Below are positions 8,401-17,220 of a stretch of 48,971 nt of DNA, piece after piece. The translations under genes were made by a program, and so were the position numbers. The notes beneath the pieces are model-generated. The model was not told the DNA's origin. It did no database searches and saw only the letters and a list, made by a program, of their open reading frames with translations. Within the stretch, counting starts at the first letter, position 1. Each line of letters opens with the position of its first letter. This DNA is from a bacterium (GTDB taxonomy: Bacteria > Verrucomicrobiota > Verrucomicrobiia > Limisphaerales > J093), in the NCBI GenBank assembly GCA_021823625.1, contig JAKANS010000017.1:1-48971 (forward strand), written 5' to 3'.

Positions 8401-9075
8401 CTACACGGTCCCCCACCCCGGCGACGGCAAAGCGACCTGTTCGTCTGTGCGCGACTGCGCCACGGCTTCCATGCTGCGCGAGAGCCAGACGAACATTTCC
8501 GTGAAGTTCAGGCCTTGGAGCTTCACCGGCGTGCGCACCACGATCTGCGCCAGCCGCTGCATGTTCGCGCCTTCGACGCCCACCGCGAAGAAAGCGACAC
8601 GCTTGGCGGCCTCGTCGTTTTTCAACCGCTGCGTGGCGGCGTCCACGATGTTGTCCGGTTCGCCCTGCGGTTCACCGTCGGTGATCATGAATACCCACGG
8701 GCGGTAGTAGGCGACGCCGTTGGTGCGGTACTGCTGCTTGCGCGCCTGGATCATGTCGAGCGCCTTGTGGATGGCGCCGCCCATGAAAGTCTGGCCCTGC
8801 GCGGTGAGCCGCGGCGGCTCGAAGCGCTCGGCGGTGGTGAAGTCGTGGGCGAGTTTGACCTCGTTGTCGAAGGTGACCACGGCCACCTCCACGCGCCGGC
8901 AGGCCATCGGGTCCTTGACGAGCTTGTTCTTGAAGGCGGTCAGACCTTGATTGAGCGCTTCGATCGCCTCGCCGCTCATCGACCCCGAAGTATCGAGCAA
9001 CAGCACGCACGGGCAGCGCGGCTCGGGGTTCTCCGCGAACTCGATCGCGTCCTCCAGTTTGATGTTTTCAGGCAT
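8401..9075 (-). CDS. TerY-like von Willebrand factor A domain protein
   Basis: 224 residues, a nearly bare vWA domain. The MIDAS is complete: LLLDTSGSMSG (residues 26-34), GQTFMGGAIHKAL with the metal-ligand threonine, and FMITDGEPQGEPDN with the third aspartate. A short acidic N-terminus (MPENIKLEDAIEFAENPEPRC) is typical of TerY-type proteins. No signal peptide is present, so it acts in the cytoplasm, presumably binding a partner through Mg2+ or Ca2+. It is the first gene of the vWA-PP2C-kinase unit. In the TerY-P literature this vWA protein is the scaffold or substrate of the kinase and phosphatase. Confidence 0.88.
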   Translation of the reverse strand: MPENIKLEDAIEFAENPEPRCPCVLLLDTSGSMSGEAIEALNQGLTAFKNKLVKDPMACRRVEVAVVTFDNEVKLAHDFTTAERFEPPRLTAQGQTFMGGAIHKALDMIQARKQQYRTNGVAYYRPWVFMITDGEPQGEPDNIVDAATQRLKNDEAAKRVAFFAVGVEGANMQRLAQIVVRTPVKLQGLNFTEMFVWLSRSMEAVAQSRTDEQVALPSPGWGTV

Positions 9076-9183
9076 AGGCTTGACTCTGGGATGATCCGCA
9101 CCGGCCAGGAATTACAGTTTTCGCCGTCGCTTCTAGCCGGGTGGCTCCGCGAAGGCAAGTTTCGGGCACGCACTGGCCCGGCC

Positions 9184-10209
9184 TCATTGGCTCTGCGTTG
9201 CCTTGTCCAGCATGTCCAGCATCCCGTTAAAGTAACCGACCCAAAAGCCGATGACGAAGTAGCCGATCACGGCGAAAACGACGAGGAACACCAGGCGTAT
9301 CGCCCATTGGGCAAAAGATTTGTAAAGCCGGGTCGCCTGCTCGGTGTATTCCTGCCGCAAGTAGCCCAGCGATTGGTCGATCCGCCCGCTCACCTCGCCG
9401 CTGCGATAGACGCTCCGAAATCGGCTGGGGAAGACACTGCTTTGAGCAATGGCTTCGCCCGGTGTCTCGCCGCCAGCCATGCGGGGCAGCGCCTTGGCGA
9501 CGGCGCGCCGCACCGCCGGCGAGCCACTGGCGGCGGCGGATAAATCCCACGCCTTGAGCACGTCCACGCCGGCATTCAAAAGCGCTTCGAGCGCCATGCA
9601 AAATCGGCCCAGCGCCAGCGATTGGCGGGCCTTGCCGAGCCTGGGGACACGGTGCAGGACGACCTCCCAGAAGCTTCGCCAACCAGGGAAGCGAGAACCC
9701 TGATTGAGCGCCACCAAGCCCAAAATCACGCCGGCCACGAGCAGCAGCGCCTTGAGTTTTCCGAAGACGAATCCCGCCAGGTCGCCGGTCAACACCATTT
9801 GGGTCAGCATCCCCGGCGGAAACACCAGCAGCACCAGCAAGCCCAGAAAAGCGGGGTAGCCCAATTCGGCCAGCACCGAGCGGAGCAGCTTGGCGCGCTC
9901 CTGGTAATACTCCGCGAGGCGGTGAAAACAGGCGTCGAGCCGGCCGCTCTTCTCGCCGGCGGCGATCAGGGCGATGTCGAAATCGGGCAGCCAGCGGCCG
10001 CGATGGGCTAGCGCTTCCGAGAGCGTGAGGCCGCCCTTGAGTTCGTTGAGGATGTGGTGGAGGTGCTGGCGGAACGAGCCGCTGGGCGGCGCGTCGCGAA
10101 TCATCTCCACTCCTTGGATGAGGTTGATGCCGGACGACAACATCCCGCCAAGCTGGTGGTACAGCTCGCCGAACTGGTCGAGTCGCCGCGGTGTGACGAT
10201 CAAGGACAT
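9184..10209 (-). CDS. Type II secretion/type IV pilus inner-membrane protein, GspF/PilC-like
   Basis: 341 residues from the ATG at 10209 (MSLIVTPRRLDQFGELYHQL); the frame is open further upstream but without family similarity. It has the duplicated T2SSF fold: first copy FGELYHQLGGMLSSGINLIQ with GEKSGRLDACFHRLAEYY, and second copy ALGRFCMALEALLNAGVDVL with SGEVSGRIDQSLGYL. Three hydrophobic segments fit (about 133-160, 175-200, 310-335). It lacks the extra N-terminal extension of classical GspF. No gspE, gspG or secretin gene is adjacent; the only other pilin-like gene is at 43472. It follows the histidine kinase gene on the same strand after 134 bp. Confidence 0.85.
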   Translation of the reverse strand: MSLIVTPRRLDQFGELYHQLGGMLSSGINLIQGVEMIRDAPPSGSFRQHLHHILNELKGGLTLSEALAHRGRWLPDFDIALIAAGEKSGRLDACFHRLAEYYQERAKLLRSVLAELGYPAFLGLLVLLVFPPGMLTQMVLTGDLAGFVFGKLKALLLVAGVILGLVALNQGSRFPGWRSFWEVVLHRVPRLGKARQSLALGRFCMALEALLNAGVDVLKAWDLSAAASGSPAVRRAVAKALPRMAGGETPGEAIAQSSVFPSRFRSVYRSGEVSGRIDQSLGYLRQEYTEQATRLYKSFAQWAIRLVFLVVFAVIGYFVIGFWVGYFNGMLDMLDKATQSQ

Positions 10210-10343
10210 GGGCTGGTTTCGCTGGCCCGCAGCATGTGCCGCCGCCGGATTGAACTCAAGAGCCGCCGCGCCCGGTGCCGAATTGGACCGGCTCGTGCCC
10301 GAATCGTCACGCACCCCCGCCGGGCAACTTCTTGAACGGGCTG

Positions 10344-11750
10344 CTACGCGCGGGACACCGTCGCCGGGCAAGGCAGGCGGAACCGCGCCACGCAACCGCG
10401 CGTGCCGACGCGATTCTCGAGCGTGAGACTGCCGCCGTGACCCTCGGCGATCTGCCGGCACAGCACCAGGCCGATGCCGGAGCCTTTTTGTTTCGTGGTA
10501 AAAAACGGCACGAACAGGTTTGCCGTGCTGGCCAGGCCGGGGCCGTCGTCCTCGATCGCGACTTCCACGCTGGCGCCGACGCGGCCCCAGCTTACGCGCA
10601 CGCCGCGCGGTTCGCCGGCCTGGGCCGGATTCGTTTCCAGCACCGCATCGGCGCCGTTGCGAACCAAATTGATCAACGCCTGCTCCAACTGGTCCGGGTC
10701 CGCGGCGAGGGTGCAATCGGGTCCGTGAAGCACCGTGACCGGCACGCGCGTTTCGAGCGTCGCGGCACGGCTAACGATGGGGGCGAGCACGACGGCCTGG
10801 GGTCTGGGCCTGGGCAGGCGGGCAAGCTGGGCGTAAGCGCCGACGAAGCGGTTCAGCGACTCGGCCCGGCTGGCGATCACACCGAGGCCGTCGCGCATAT
10901 CCTCGCGCCAGTCCGACGGCAGCGGGTCGCGTTGCAGCAGGCTTTCGAGGCTGCCCGCGATGGATTTCACCGGCGCGAGCGAGTTGTTGAGCTCGTGCCC
11001 GAGCACCCGCACCAGCCGCTGCCAGGCGAGCTTTTCCTCTTCGCGGAGTTCGCGGCTGAGGTCGGAAATCACCAGCAGCGTGTGCGGCAGACCGCCCTGC
11101 CGGAATTGCTGCCGCTGCAACCGCCACCGGCCGGCGCCGCCCGCGAAGCGCGTTTGCACCGTGCGCGGCGCGTCGCCTTCGAGGCATTCGCCCAGCCCGA
11201 CGTCGGTGGCGAAGCGGCCGAGCAGACGCTCCGCGGGTTGGGCCAAAAGCCGTTCGCCCGCGCGGTTCACCAGACGCAGGCACTCGGCGGCGTCGAAGGC
11301 GAACACCGCCACGTCGATTTCCGACATGACCGCGCGGAGCAGGGCGGTGGCTTCCAGCGCCCCGAGCCGCTGCGTGCGCATGGTGTCCACCAGCGCGTTC
11401 ACCTCGGTCAGCACGTCGTCGAGCGCGTCGCCGCTGCGGTCGCTGCGCGCGCGGAACGAGTAGTCGCCTTCGCGCAAACCCGAGAGAATATTCGCCGCGG
11501 TCTGGAGCGGGCGGACCACGCGCTCGCGCAGGACCAGCATGGTCACGAGGCCGCAACCGCCCAGGAAGATCGTGATCGTGACCCGCGCGTTCAGCGACAA
11601 ATCGTGGTTCGGGAAGGTGTCGCCCAACCAGATCAACGCGAGGACGACCACCCAGGCTGGCGCGGCCACCACTACCGCGAGCAGCAGCACCCGGCGCACA
11701 AACCCGATGCGCGGGCGGCGGGCGGGGCGCGGTTGGGGGCGAGGGCGCAT
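10344..11750 (-). CDS. NtrY-like sensor histidine kinase
   Basis: 468 residues. Order: basic N-terminus, two membrane segments at about 20-45 and 55-75, HAMP (VVRPLQTAANILSGLREGDYSFRAR), a PAS-like region (about 135-235), then the kinase core. The H-box is VLGHELNNSLAPVKSIAGSL, the N-box NLVRNGADAVLETN, G1 EDDGPGL, F-box FVPFFTTKQ and G2 KGSGIGLVLC. The short periplasmic loop suggests sensing in the membrane or cytoplasm. It most likely phosphorylates the NtrC-like regulator at 12667, encoded on the same strand two genes upstream. A polyphosphate-polymerase-domain gene lies between them, 22 bp before this gene. Confidence 0.9.
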   Translation of the reverse strand: MRPRPQPRPARRPRIGFVRRVLLLAVVVAAPAWVVVLALIWLGDTFPNHDLSLNARVTITIFLGGCGLVTMLVLRERVVRPLQTAANILSGLREGDYSFRARSDRSGDALDDVLTEVNALVDTMRTQRLGALEATALLRAVMSEIDVAVFAFDAAECLRLVNRAGERLLAQPAERLLGRFATDVGLGECLEGDAPRTVQTRFAGGAGRWRLQRQQFRQGGLPHTLLVISDLSRELREEEKLAWQRLVRVLGHELNNSLAPVKSIAGSLESLLQRDPLPSDWREDMRDGLGVIASRAESLNRFVGAYAQLARLPRPRPQAVVLAPIVSRAATLETRVPVTVLHGPDCTLAADPDQLEQALINLVRNGADAVLETNPAQAGEPRGVRVSWGRVGASVEVAIEDDGPGLASTANLFVPFFTTKQKGSGIGLVLCRQIAEGHGGSLTLENRVGTRGCVARFRLPCPATVSRA

Positions 11751-11772
11751 GGCTTGCGCGACAATAACGTTC

Positions 11773-12546
11773 TCAGAACAAGTTCCGGATCACGTCGGCG
11801 GGCGAAAGGTGGCGGCCGAGATGCAGGCTCGTGCCTTCGACGTATTTCGCCGCGCCGCTCTGAAAACAATCGAACGTTTCCACGAGGTCCCAAAACCAGT
11901 TGGGAAAGCGGTCAGTGAACTTGAGTTCCAGGATCACCAGATCGGTCGTGCAAACGAGCGGCTGGTCCATGTGGGTTACAAGCTCGCCGCCGGGGCGCGG
12001 CACAGCCAGGACTGACCGGTCGAAGGTGACGCGCACCTCGTTGTTGACCGTGTTGACGTAGGCCTCGCGCCGGTAGGCCACGTGCATTTGCGGCTTTGCT
12101 TGCACGCGCAACATGAGTTCCTGAAAACGGTGCAGCGCCTGCAGATCTTCGGCGGCCTTCGAGAGGAGATATTTTTCGGGCGGAAAATGGCCGGCCAGCA
12201 CGTCCGCCTCGCCGCCGCGTTTGATCCCACACCGTTGCTTCAAGATCACGTCCTTCATCCGCCGCTTGATCTCGAAAAAGACCGGCGTGGTGGGGCGTTC
12301 GTCGTAGTACCGCACCCGGAGTTTGAAGCGGTTTTTGTCTCCGTTGAGGCTGCGGTGATAAAACGTCCAGTCGTCCGAATCCAGGTACAAACTGTGAACC
12401 GGGTACGCCAGGTCAGGTTGACCCTGGCCGTATTCGTCCACTTCGAGGTATTGCTGGACGAACTTCCGCACGCGCAACGCCGCGGAATTGGAGAGGAGGT
12501 ACTTCAACTCATACCTCGAAGCCATCAGGGTGTGGTCTTGGCCCAT
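11773..12546 (-). CDS. VTC-domain polyphosphate polymerase family protein
   Basis: 257 residues consisting of one VTC domain, the tunnel-fold catalytic domain of eukaryotic Vtc4 that makes polyphosphate from ATP; bacterial homologues are largely uncharacterised. The basic tunnel residues are in place: RYELKYLL, VHSLYLDSDDW, KNRFKLRVRYYD, FFEIKRRMKDVILKQR, YRREAYVN...VTFDRSV, and the C-terminal acid and lysine in LVILELKFTDRFPNWFWDLV. There is no membrane segment or SPX domain. A start at the internal ATG at 12525 (MASRYELKYLL) is equally possible. It sits between the response regulator and its presumed histidine kinase. Catalytic activity is an inference from the residues. Confidence 0.85.
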   Translation of the reverse strand: MGQDHTLMASRYELKYLLSNSAALRVRKFVQQYLEVDEYGQGQPDLAYPVHSLYLDSDDWTFYHRSLNGDKNRFKLRVRYYDERPTTPVFFEIKRRMKDVILKQRCGIKRGGEADVLAGHFPPEKYLLSKAAEDLQALHRFQELMLRVQAKPQMHVAYRREAYVNTVNNEVRVTFDRSVLAVPRPGGELVTHMDQPLVCTTDLVILELKFTDRFPNWFWDLVETFDCFQSGAAKYVEGTSLHLGRHLSPADVIRNLF

Positions 12547-12666
12547 AAAGGACTTCAGCCACGGGTCGGTTCAGCCAACCCGGAACCGCCCGCAACGTTC
12601 GCCTCCCTCGCCTGCCCCGGCAACGGCCTTGGCCGGGGCTTGGCCGCCTGGCGCCCGCACGAATTG

Positions 12667-14031
12667 TCAGAGGCCATATTTTTGCAGCCGCCGGTAAAAC
12701 GCGCTCCGGCTCAGACCGAGGGTTTCGGCGGCCTTGTTGGCGTTGCCCTCGAAACGGGCGAGGGTCTTTTTGATGAGCCACCGCTCGACGTCGTCGATCG
12801 CCATGTCTTCGATGCGCGGCTCCGCCGTGGCGGGCGCGCGCAGGCCGAGGTCGCTGGCGCGCACCAGGCTTTCGGTGGCCATCAACGCGGCGCGCTCGAT
12901 GACGTGGCTCAATTCGCGCACGTTGCCCGGCCAGGCATGGTCGCGCAGCGCCTGCAACGCGGCCGGCTCGAAGCCCTCGAGTCGCTTGCCGTATTGGTGG
13001 GCGTGCCGGGTCAGGAAATGGACGGCCAGCGGCGCAATGTCCTCCGGCCGTTCGCGCAGCGGCGGCAGGTGGATTTCGATCGTGTTCAAGCGGAACAGCA
13101 GATCCTGCCGGAACCGGCCGTCACCAACCGCCTTCTGCACGTCGGCGTTGGTGGCGGAGATAAGCCGCACGTTCGCCCGCTTGGTTTTTGACGAGCCGAC
13201 CCGCTCGTATTCGCCGGTCTCGAGCACGCGCAGCAGCTTGGCCTGCTGCGGCAACGGCACATTCGCGATTTCGTCCAGAAACAGCGTCCCACCTTCGGCC
13301 AACTCGAAGCGCCCGACGCGGTCCGTCTTCGCGTCGGTGAAGGCGCCTTTGACGTGGCCGAACAACTCGCTCTCGAACAGGCCTTCCGACAACCCGCCCA
13401 TGTTGACCGTAACGAACGGCGCGTCCGCGCGCCGCGAAACCGCGTGGAGCGCCTGGGCGATCACGCCTTTGCCCGTGCCGTTTTCGCCGAGGATCAGGAC
13501 GTTCGCATCCGCGGATCCCACGCGCTGGATGATTTCCAGCACGGGCTTCATGGCGGGCGACTCGGCGATCAAATCCGGCCCGGTGCCGCGCAGCAGTTCG
13601 TTCTCGGCCGCGAGCCGCTCGCCGCGACGCAGCGCCCGGCCCAATTCGACTTGGTTGCGCAGGATCGAAAGCAGACGCGCGTTTTCCCAAGGCTTTTGGA
13701 TGAAGTCCCGCGCGCCACGCCGCATGGCTTCGACGGCGATTTCCACGCTGCCCCAAGCCGTCATCACGACCACCGGCAGGGTGCTGTCCACCGCCTGCAA
13801 GCGCGCCAGCAGATCCAGACCTTCCTGGCCGGAGGTGGTGTCGCGGGTGTAGTTCAAGTCGATCAGCGCGGCGTCGAAGTCCTTTTCCGTGATCGCCGCC
13901 AGCGCATGCGCGGGTGAACTTACGGTCTCGACCTGGAAGCCTTCACCCTTCAACAGCAGTCGCAACGCCGCCAGCACGTCAGCCTGGTCGTCGGCAATCA
14001 GGATGAGCGGTGGGGTGTCGTTCGATTTCAT
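12667..14031 (-). CDS. NtrC-family sigma-54-dependent response regulator
   Basis: 454 residues in three domains. Receiver (5-125): ADDQADV acidic pocket, phospho-acceptor in ALIDLNYTRDT, and VVVMTAWGS. AAA+ domain (about 150-380): Walker A GENGTGKG, the sigma-54 contact loop as GAFTDAK instead of GAFTGA, Walker B GGTLFLDEIANVP and the arginine-finger region. A Fis-type HTH closes it (NKAAETLGLSRSAFYRRLQK). It activates sigma-54 promoters when phosphorylated. The DLNYTRDT receiver together with GAFTDAK marks a recognisable subfamily usually paired with NtrY-like kinases. It is the first gene of the regulator-VTC-kinase cluster, 120 bp upstream of the VTC gene. Confidence 0.94.
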   Translation of the reverse strand: MKSNDTPPLILIADDQADVLAALRLLLKGEGFQVETVSSPAHALAAITEKDFDAALIDLNYTRDTTSGQEGLDLLARLQAVDSTLPVVVMTAWGSVEIAVEAMRRGARDFIQKPWENARLLSILRNQVELGRALRRGERLAAENELLRGTGPDLIAESPAMKPVLEIIQRVGSADANVLILGENGTGKGVIAQALHAVSRRADAPFVTVNMGGLSEGLFESELFGHVKGAFTDAKTDRVGRFELAEGGTLFLDEIANVPLPQQAKLLRVLETGEYERVGSSKTKRANVRLISATNADVQKAVGDGRFRQDLLFRLNTIEIHLPPLRERPEDIAPLAVHFLTRHAHQYGKRLEGFEPAALQALRDHAWPGNVRELSHVIERAALMATESLVRASDLGLRAPATAEPRIEDMAIDDVERWLIKKTLARFEGNANKAAETLGLSRSAFYRRLQKYGL

Positions 14032-14103
14032 GGCACGTCGGACCGGAGCACAGCGTTGCGCGGCAGCGTAGGCAAACGCGCGGCGGCTGCCAATCCGAAT
14101 GCC

Positions 14104-15120
14104 TCACACCGCCGCCGCCCGACGCAGGCGGTCGGCGAGCGCCGCCCATTCGAGCGTGTCCGGCACGGCTTCGACCACGATGGTTTCGGCACCCTGCTCG
14201 TCGCAGCGATGCAACTCCGCGTACAGCGCCCGCGCGTAAGCCTCGGCATCGTGCGGAATCACGCTCACCCCGCCCCAGCCCGCCGGCGCGGGAATGTGCG
14301 TGTGGGCGACGACAAAGGTCGCAGCCGGCAATGCGCAGAGCGGAACCAGTAAGCGCCGGAGGTCGGCGTCGTTTGACCAGGTGAGCACCTGTAAGCGCGC
14401 GCGCGGCGCGTAGTGTTTCGGCAACTGACCGGGGCTGCGCAAACCGCCGGCGCCGGCCGCGCCTTCGCCGACTTCGCCCAGCACGGCCCGGAGCGAGTCG
14501 CGGTGAATCATGCCGGGCCGCAGGACGCGCGCCGGTTGGACAGTCAAATCCAGCACGGTCGATTCGACGCCGACCTGGCACTGGCCGCCGTCCACGATCA
14601 GCGGCACGCGTCCGCCGAGGCTTTGCAGCACATGCGCCGCGTTGGTGGGTGAAAGGCGGTTGGAGGCATTGGCGCTGGGAGCGGCGAGCGGAAAACTGCA
14701 TTCGCGAATCAGTGCCTGCATGAACGGATGACTCGGCCAGCGCACACCGACGGTTGGCCCGCCGGCGGTGACCGAATCCGGGATGATTGCCGCTTTCGGC
14801 AACACCAGCGTCAGCGGTCCCGGCCAGAACGCCCGCGCCAGATGCCCGGCTGCGTCCGGCCATTCGGCCACGCAGGCTTGGGCCAAACTGAGGCTGGCCA
14901 CATGTACAATGATGGGATTGTGCGCCGGCCGGCCCTTGGCCTTGAAGATGCGGGCCACGGCACCGGCATCCCAGGCGTTCGCGGCCAGGCCATAAACGGT
15001 TTCGGTGGGCACGGCGACCAGCTCGCCGCGGCGCAAAATGGCGGCGGCGCGCCGCACGGCCACTTGAAACAACGCGGGCGTGTGCGTCGGCAGGACTTCA
15101 GTTGACGGCTCGATTTTCAC
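14104..15120 (-). CDS. sua5: L-threonylcarbamoyladenylate synthase (Sua5/TsaC2 type)
   Basis: The enzyme makes threonylcarbamoyl-AMP from threonine, bicarbonate and ATP for the t6A modification of tRNA position 37. The YrdC domain is at about 15-200: GELVAVPTETVYGLAAN, FKAKGRPAHNPIIVHV, FWPGPLTLVLPK, GVRWPSHPF, AAPSANASNRLSPT and VESTVLDLT. A Sua5-type C-terminal domain follows the linker SPGQLPKHYAPRA. I start it at the GTG at 15120 (VKIEPSTEVLPTHT), giving 338 residues. The longer frame to 15492 would overlap the divergent epimerase gene and adds only low-complexity sequence. A second t6A-pathway gene, tcdA, is at 19418. Confidence 0.92.
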   Translation of the reverse strand: MKIEPSTEVLPTHTPALFQVAVRRAAAILRRGELVAVPTETVYGLAANAWDAGAVARIFKAKGRPAHNPIIVHVASLSLAQACVAEWPDAAGHLARAFWPGPLTLVLPKAAIIPDSVTAGGPTVGVRWPSHPFMQALIRECSFPLAAPSANASNRLSPTNAAHVLQSLGGRVPLIVDGGQCQVGVESTVLDLTVQPARVLRPGMIHRDSLRAVLGEVGEGAAGAGGLRSPGQLPKHYAPRARLQVLTWSNDADLRRLLVPLCALPAATFVVAHTHIPAPAGWGGVSVIPHDAEAYARALYAELHRCDEQGAETIVVEAVPDTLEWAALADRLRRAAAV

Positions 15121-15334
15121 TCGAATCTGCGGCGGAGCGCGCGACAGGCCGGCTCCGATGTCAGAGTGTAAGCGGTGGCCGGGCGTTGGAAAACCACGAA
15201 CCGACGCCGGTGGGGACTGAGGAAGTGGCGAATTCCCCGAACGCGCGAGCTTGCCACTTACCGGAATGGTTTGATACGGAGAGAGCGCGGCCCGGGAGGT
15301 TCCGGCTCGTGGCAACACTGTTTCTTGTATTTGG

Positions 15335-16288
15335 ATGAAAGCTCTGGTCACCGGCGGCGCCGGATTCATTGGGTCGCACCTCGCCGAGGCGTTGTGCCGG
15401 CGCGGCGTGCGCGTCGTCGTTTTGGACAACCTAACCGCCGGCTCGACCGCCAACCTGACCTGGCGCCAGCCGGGCGATGAACTGGAGTTCATTCAGGGCG
15501 ACGTCGCCGACCGCGCCACCGTGCGCCGCGCGGTGGCGGGCTGCGACTGGGTGTTTCACGAAGCCGCGTTGGTGTCGGTCCCCCAATCGGTCGCGCAGCC
15601 GCTCGAAAGCCATCGCGACAACCTCACCGGCACGTTGGAAGTGTTGGCCGCCGCACGCGACGCGGGTGTGAAGCGCCTGGTGTTTGCCTCGTCTTCGGCG
15701 ATCTACGGCGACAGCGAGGCACCGGTCAAACAGGAGACCCAGCCGCCGTCGCCGCTGACGCCGTACGCGCTCCAAAAGTACGCCGCGGAGCGCTACGCCC
15801 AGTTGTTTCATTCGCTCTACGGGCTGGAGACCGTGAGCCTCCGGTATTTCAACGTCTTCGGTCCCCGCCAGGCGTTCGACTCGCCGTACTCGGGGGCGAT
15901 CGCGAAGTTTTGCACCGCGTTCCTGGCCGGCGAACGACCGCGCGTCTTCGGCGACGGTTTGCAGTCGCGCGATTTTGTGGCGGTGGCGGGCGTGGTGGCG
16001 GCGAACCTCGCCGCGGCGGAGCGACCGGCGGAACGCGTCGCCGGCCGGGTGTTCAATATTGGCACCGGCGCGAGTGTGACGCTGCTGGATTTGATCGCGG
16101 AACTGCAGCGGTTGACCGGCCGGAAGTTGGAGCCGCAGTTCGAGCCGGCCCGGCCCGGCGACATCCGCTTTTCCTGCGCGGACGTTTCAGCGGCGGAACG
16201 CGACCTCGGTTTCCGCGCGACCGTTCCCTGGCAGGCGGGGCTGGCGGCTACGCTGGAGTTTTACCGCGCGCAGGCCGCCTCGACTTGA
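15335..16288 (+). CDS. NAD-dependent nucleotide-sugar epimerase (UDP-glucose/GlcNAc 4-epimerase-like)
   Basis: 317 residues, an extended short-chain dehydrogenase. The Rossmann motif is ALVTGGAGFIGSHLAEAL, catalytic Ser/Thr in FASSSAIYGD and the YxxxK dyad in YALQKYAAERY, followed by LRYFNVFGPRQ and DFVAVAGVVAAN. 'SVPQSV..P..SHRDNLTGTLEVL' is typical of the WbpP/GalE group, which interconverts UDP-GlcNAc/GalNAc or UDP-Glc/Gal. It probably supplies sugars for surface polysaccharide or LPS. Its precise substrate cannot be read from sequence. It is transcribed divergently from sua5 and runs into the 3' end of ctaB. Confidence 0.88.
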   Translation: MKALVTGGAGFIGSHLAEALCRRGVRVVVLDNLTAGSTANLTWRQPGDELEFIQGDVADRATVRRAVAGCDWVFHEAALVSVPQSVAQPLESHRDNLTGTLEVLAAARDAGVKRLVFASSSAIYGDSEAPVKQETQPPSPLTPYALQKYAAERYAQLFHSLYGLETVSLRYFNVFGPRQAFDSPYSGAIAKFCTAFLAGERPRVFGDGLQSRDFVAVAGVVAANLAAAERPAERVAGRVFNIGTGASVTLLDLIAELQRLTGRKLEPQFEPARPGDIRFSCADVSAAERDLGFRATVPWQAGLAATLEFYRAQAAST

Positions 16289-16301
16289 TCCAGTCCTCGG
16301 C

Positions 16302-17207
16302 TTAGCGGAAACGGTCGAGCACCATCAGCCCTAACACGGCCGGCAGGTACACGACCGAGGCCAGGAAGAGCCACCGCGCGGGCGTTCGCTCGAGGCGGCG
16401 CGCGAAGCGGATCGCCAGAGCCAGCATCAACGTTCCCAGCACCACCGCGCCCGTCAGGTACGCTGCGCCGGCCAAGCCCAGCACGAACGGGCTCAGGCTC
16501 ACGGTGAGCAGGCCGAGGCTGTGGCCGATGCTTTGCAGGCCGGTGCGCTCGCCACTCGGATCCACTACGGGCAGCATTTGCAGGCCGGCCCGCGCGTAAT
16601 CGTCGCGGTACAGCCACGCGATGGCCATGAAGTGCGGGATTTGCCAGAAGAATTGGAGCGCGAAAAGTGACCACCCGCCCGCCGAGAGTCCGCCCGTGGC
16701 CGCCGCCCAGCCGATCAACGGCGGCATGGCGCCCGGCACCGCGCCGACGATCGTGTTCAGGGTCGAGACGCGCTTCAGCGGGGTGTACACGAACACATAG
16801 AGGCCCAAAGTCAGCGCGCCCAACGCCCCGGCTGCGAGGTTCGCAAGCAACGTCAGCCAGGCCAGGCCGATCACCGAGCACAGACTGCCGAACACGAGCA
16901 CGAACGTGGGCGTAAGCCGGCCTGAAGGCAACGGGCGGTCCTGGGTTCGCAGCATCAGCGCGTCCAGGTCGCGCTCGAGAAACTGGTTCAGCGCGGAGGC
17001 ACCGGCAGCCAGCAGGCCGGTGCCGAGGACCGCGTGGAAAAAAGCCGCCAGATCAATCGGGCCGGGTGATCCCAACGCATAGCCGACGGCGGTGGTGAGG
17101 ACGACCAGCAAGGAGAGCCGCGCCTTGGTCAGTTCGCTGAAGACGGCCAGCGTGGATTTCGAAGCGTGATCGGCGGTGGCCAAGGTGGCAGCGGTGGGTG
17201 TGTTCAC
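16302..17207 (-). CDS. ctaB: Protohaem IX farnesyltransferase (haem O synthase)
   Basis: An integral membrane UbiA-family prenyltransferase that farnesylates haem B to haem O. 301 residues from the GTG at 17207 (VNTPTAATLATADH). The longer frame would run into ctaA. Family motifs: FSELTKARLSLLVVLTTAVGY, the first Asp-rich motif NQFLERDLDALMLRTQDRPLPSG, LYTPLKR-type FVYTPLKRVSTLNTIVGAVPGAMPPLIGW, and the second Asp motif YRDDYARAGLQMLPVVDPSG. About nine hydrophobic segments are present. It starts 13 bp after ctaA in the same operon, so haem O is handed straight to the haem A synthase for an aa3-type oxidase. Confidence 0.95.
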   Translation of the reverse strand: MNTPTAATLATADHASKSTLAVFSELTKARLSLLVVLTTAVGYALGSPGPIDLAAFFHAVLGTGLLAAGASALNQFLERDLDALMLRTQDRPLPSGRLTPTFVLVFGSLCSVIGLAWLTLLANLAAGALGALTLGLYVFVYTPLKRVSTLNTIVGAVPGAMPPLIGWAAATGGLSAGGWSLFALQFFWQIPHFMAIAWLYRDDYARAGLQMLPVVDPSGERTGLQSIGHSLGLLTVSLSPFVLGLAGAAYLTGAVVLGTLMLALAIRFARRLERTPARWLFLASVVYLPAVLGLMVLDRFR

Positions 17208-17220
17208 GGTGGGGTCGGGA

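Noticed and set aside
6423-8504. A 693-codon open frame on the plus strand across the kinase and phosphatase genes
   Set aside because: Antisense to two well-supported genes and without recognisable domains.
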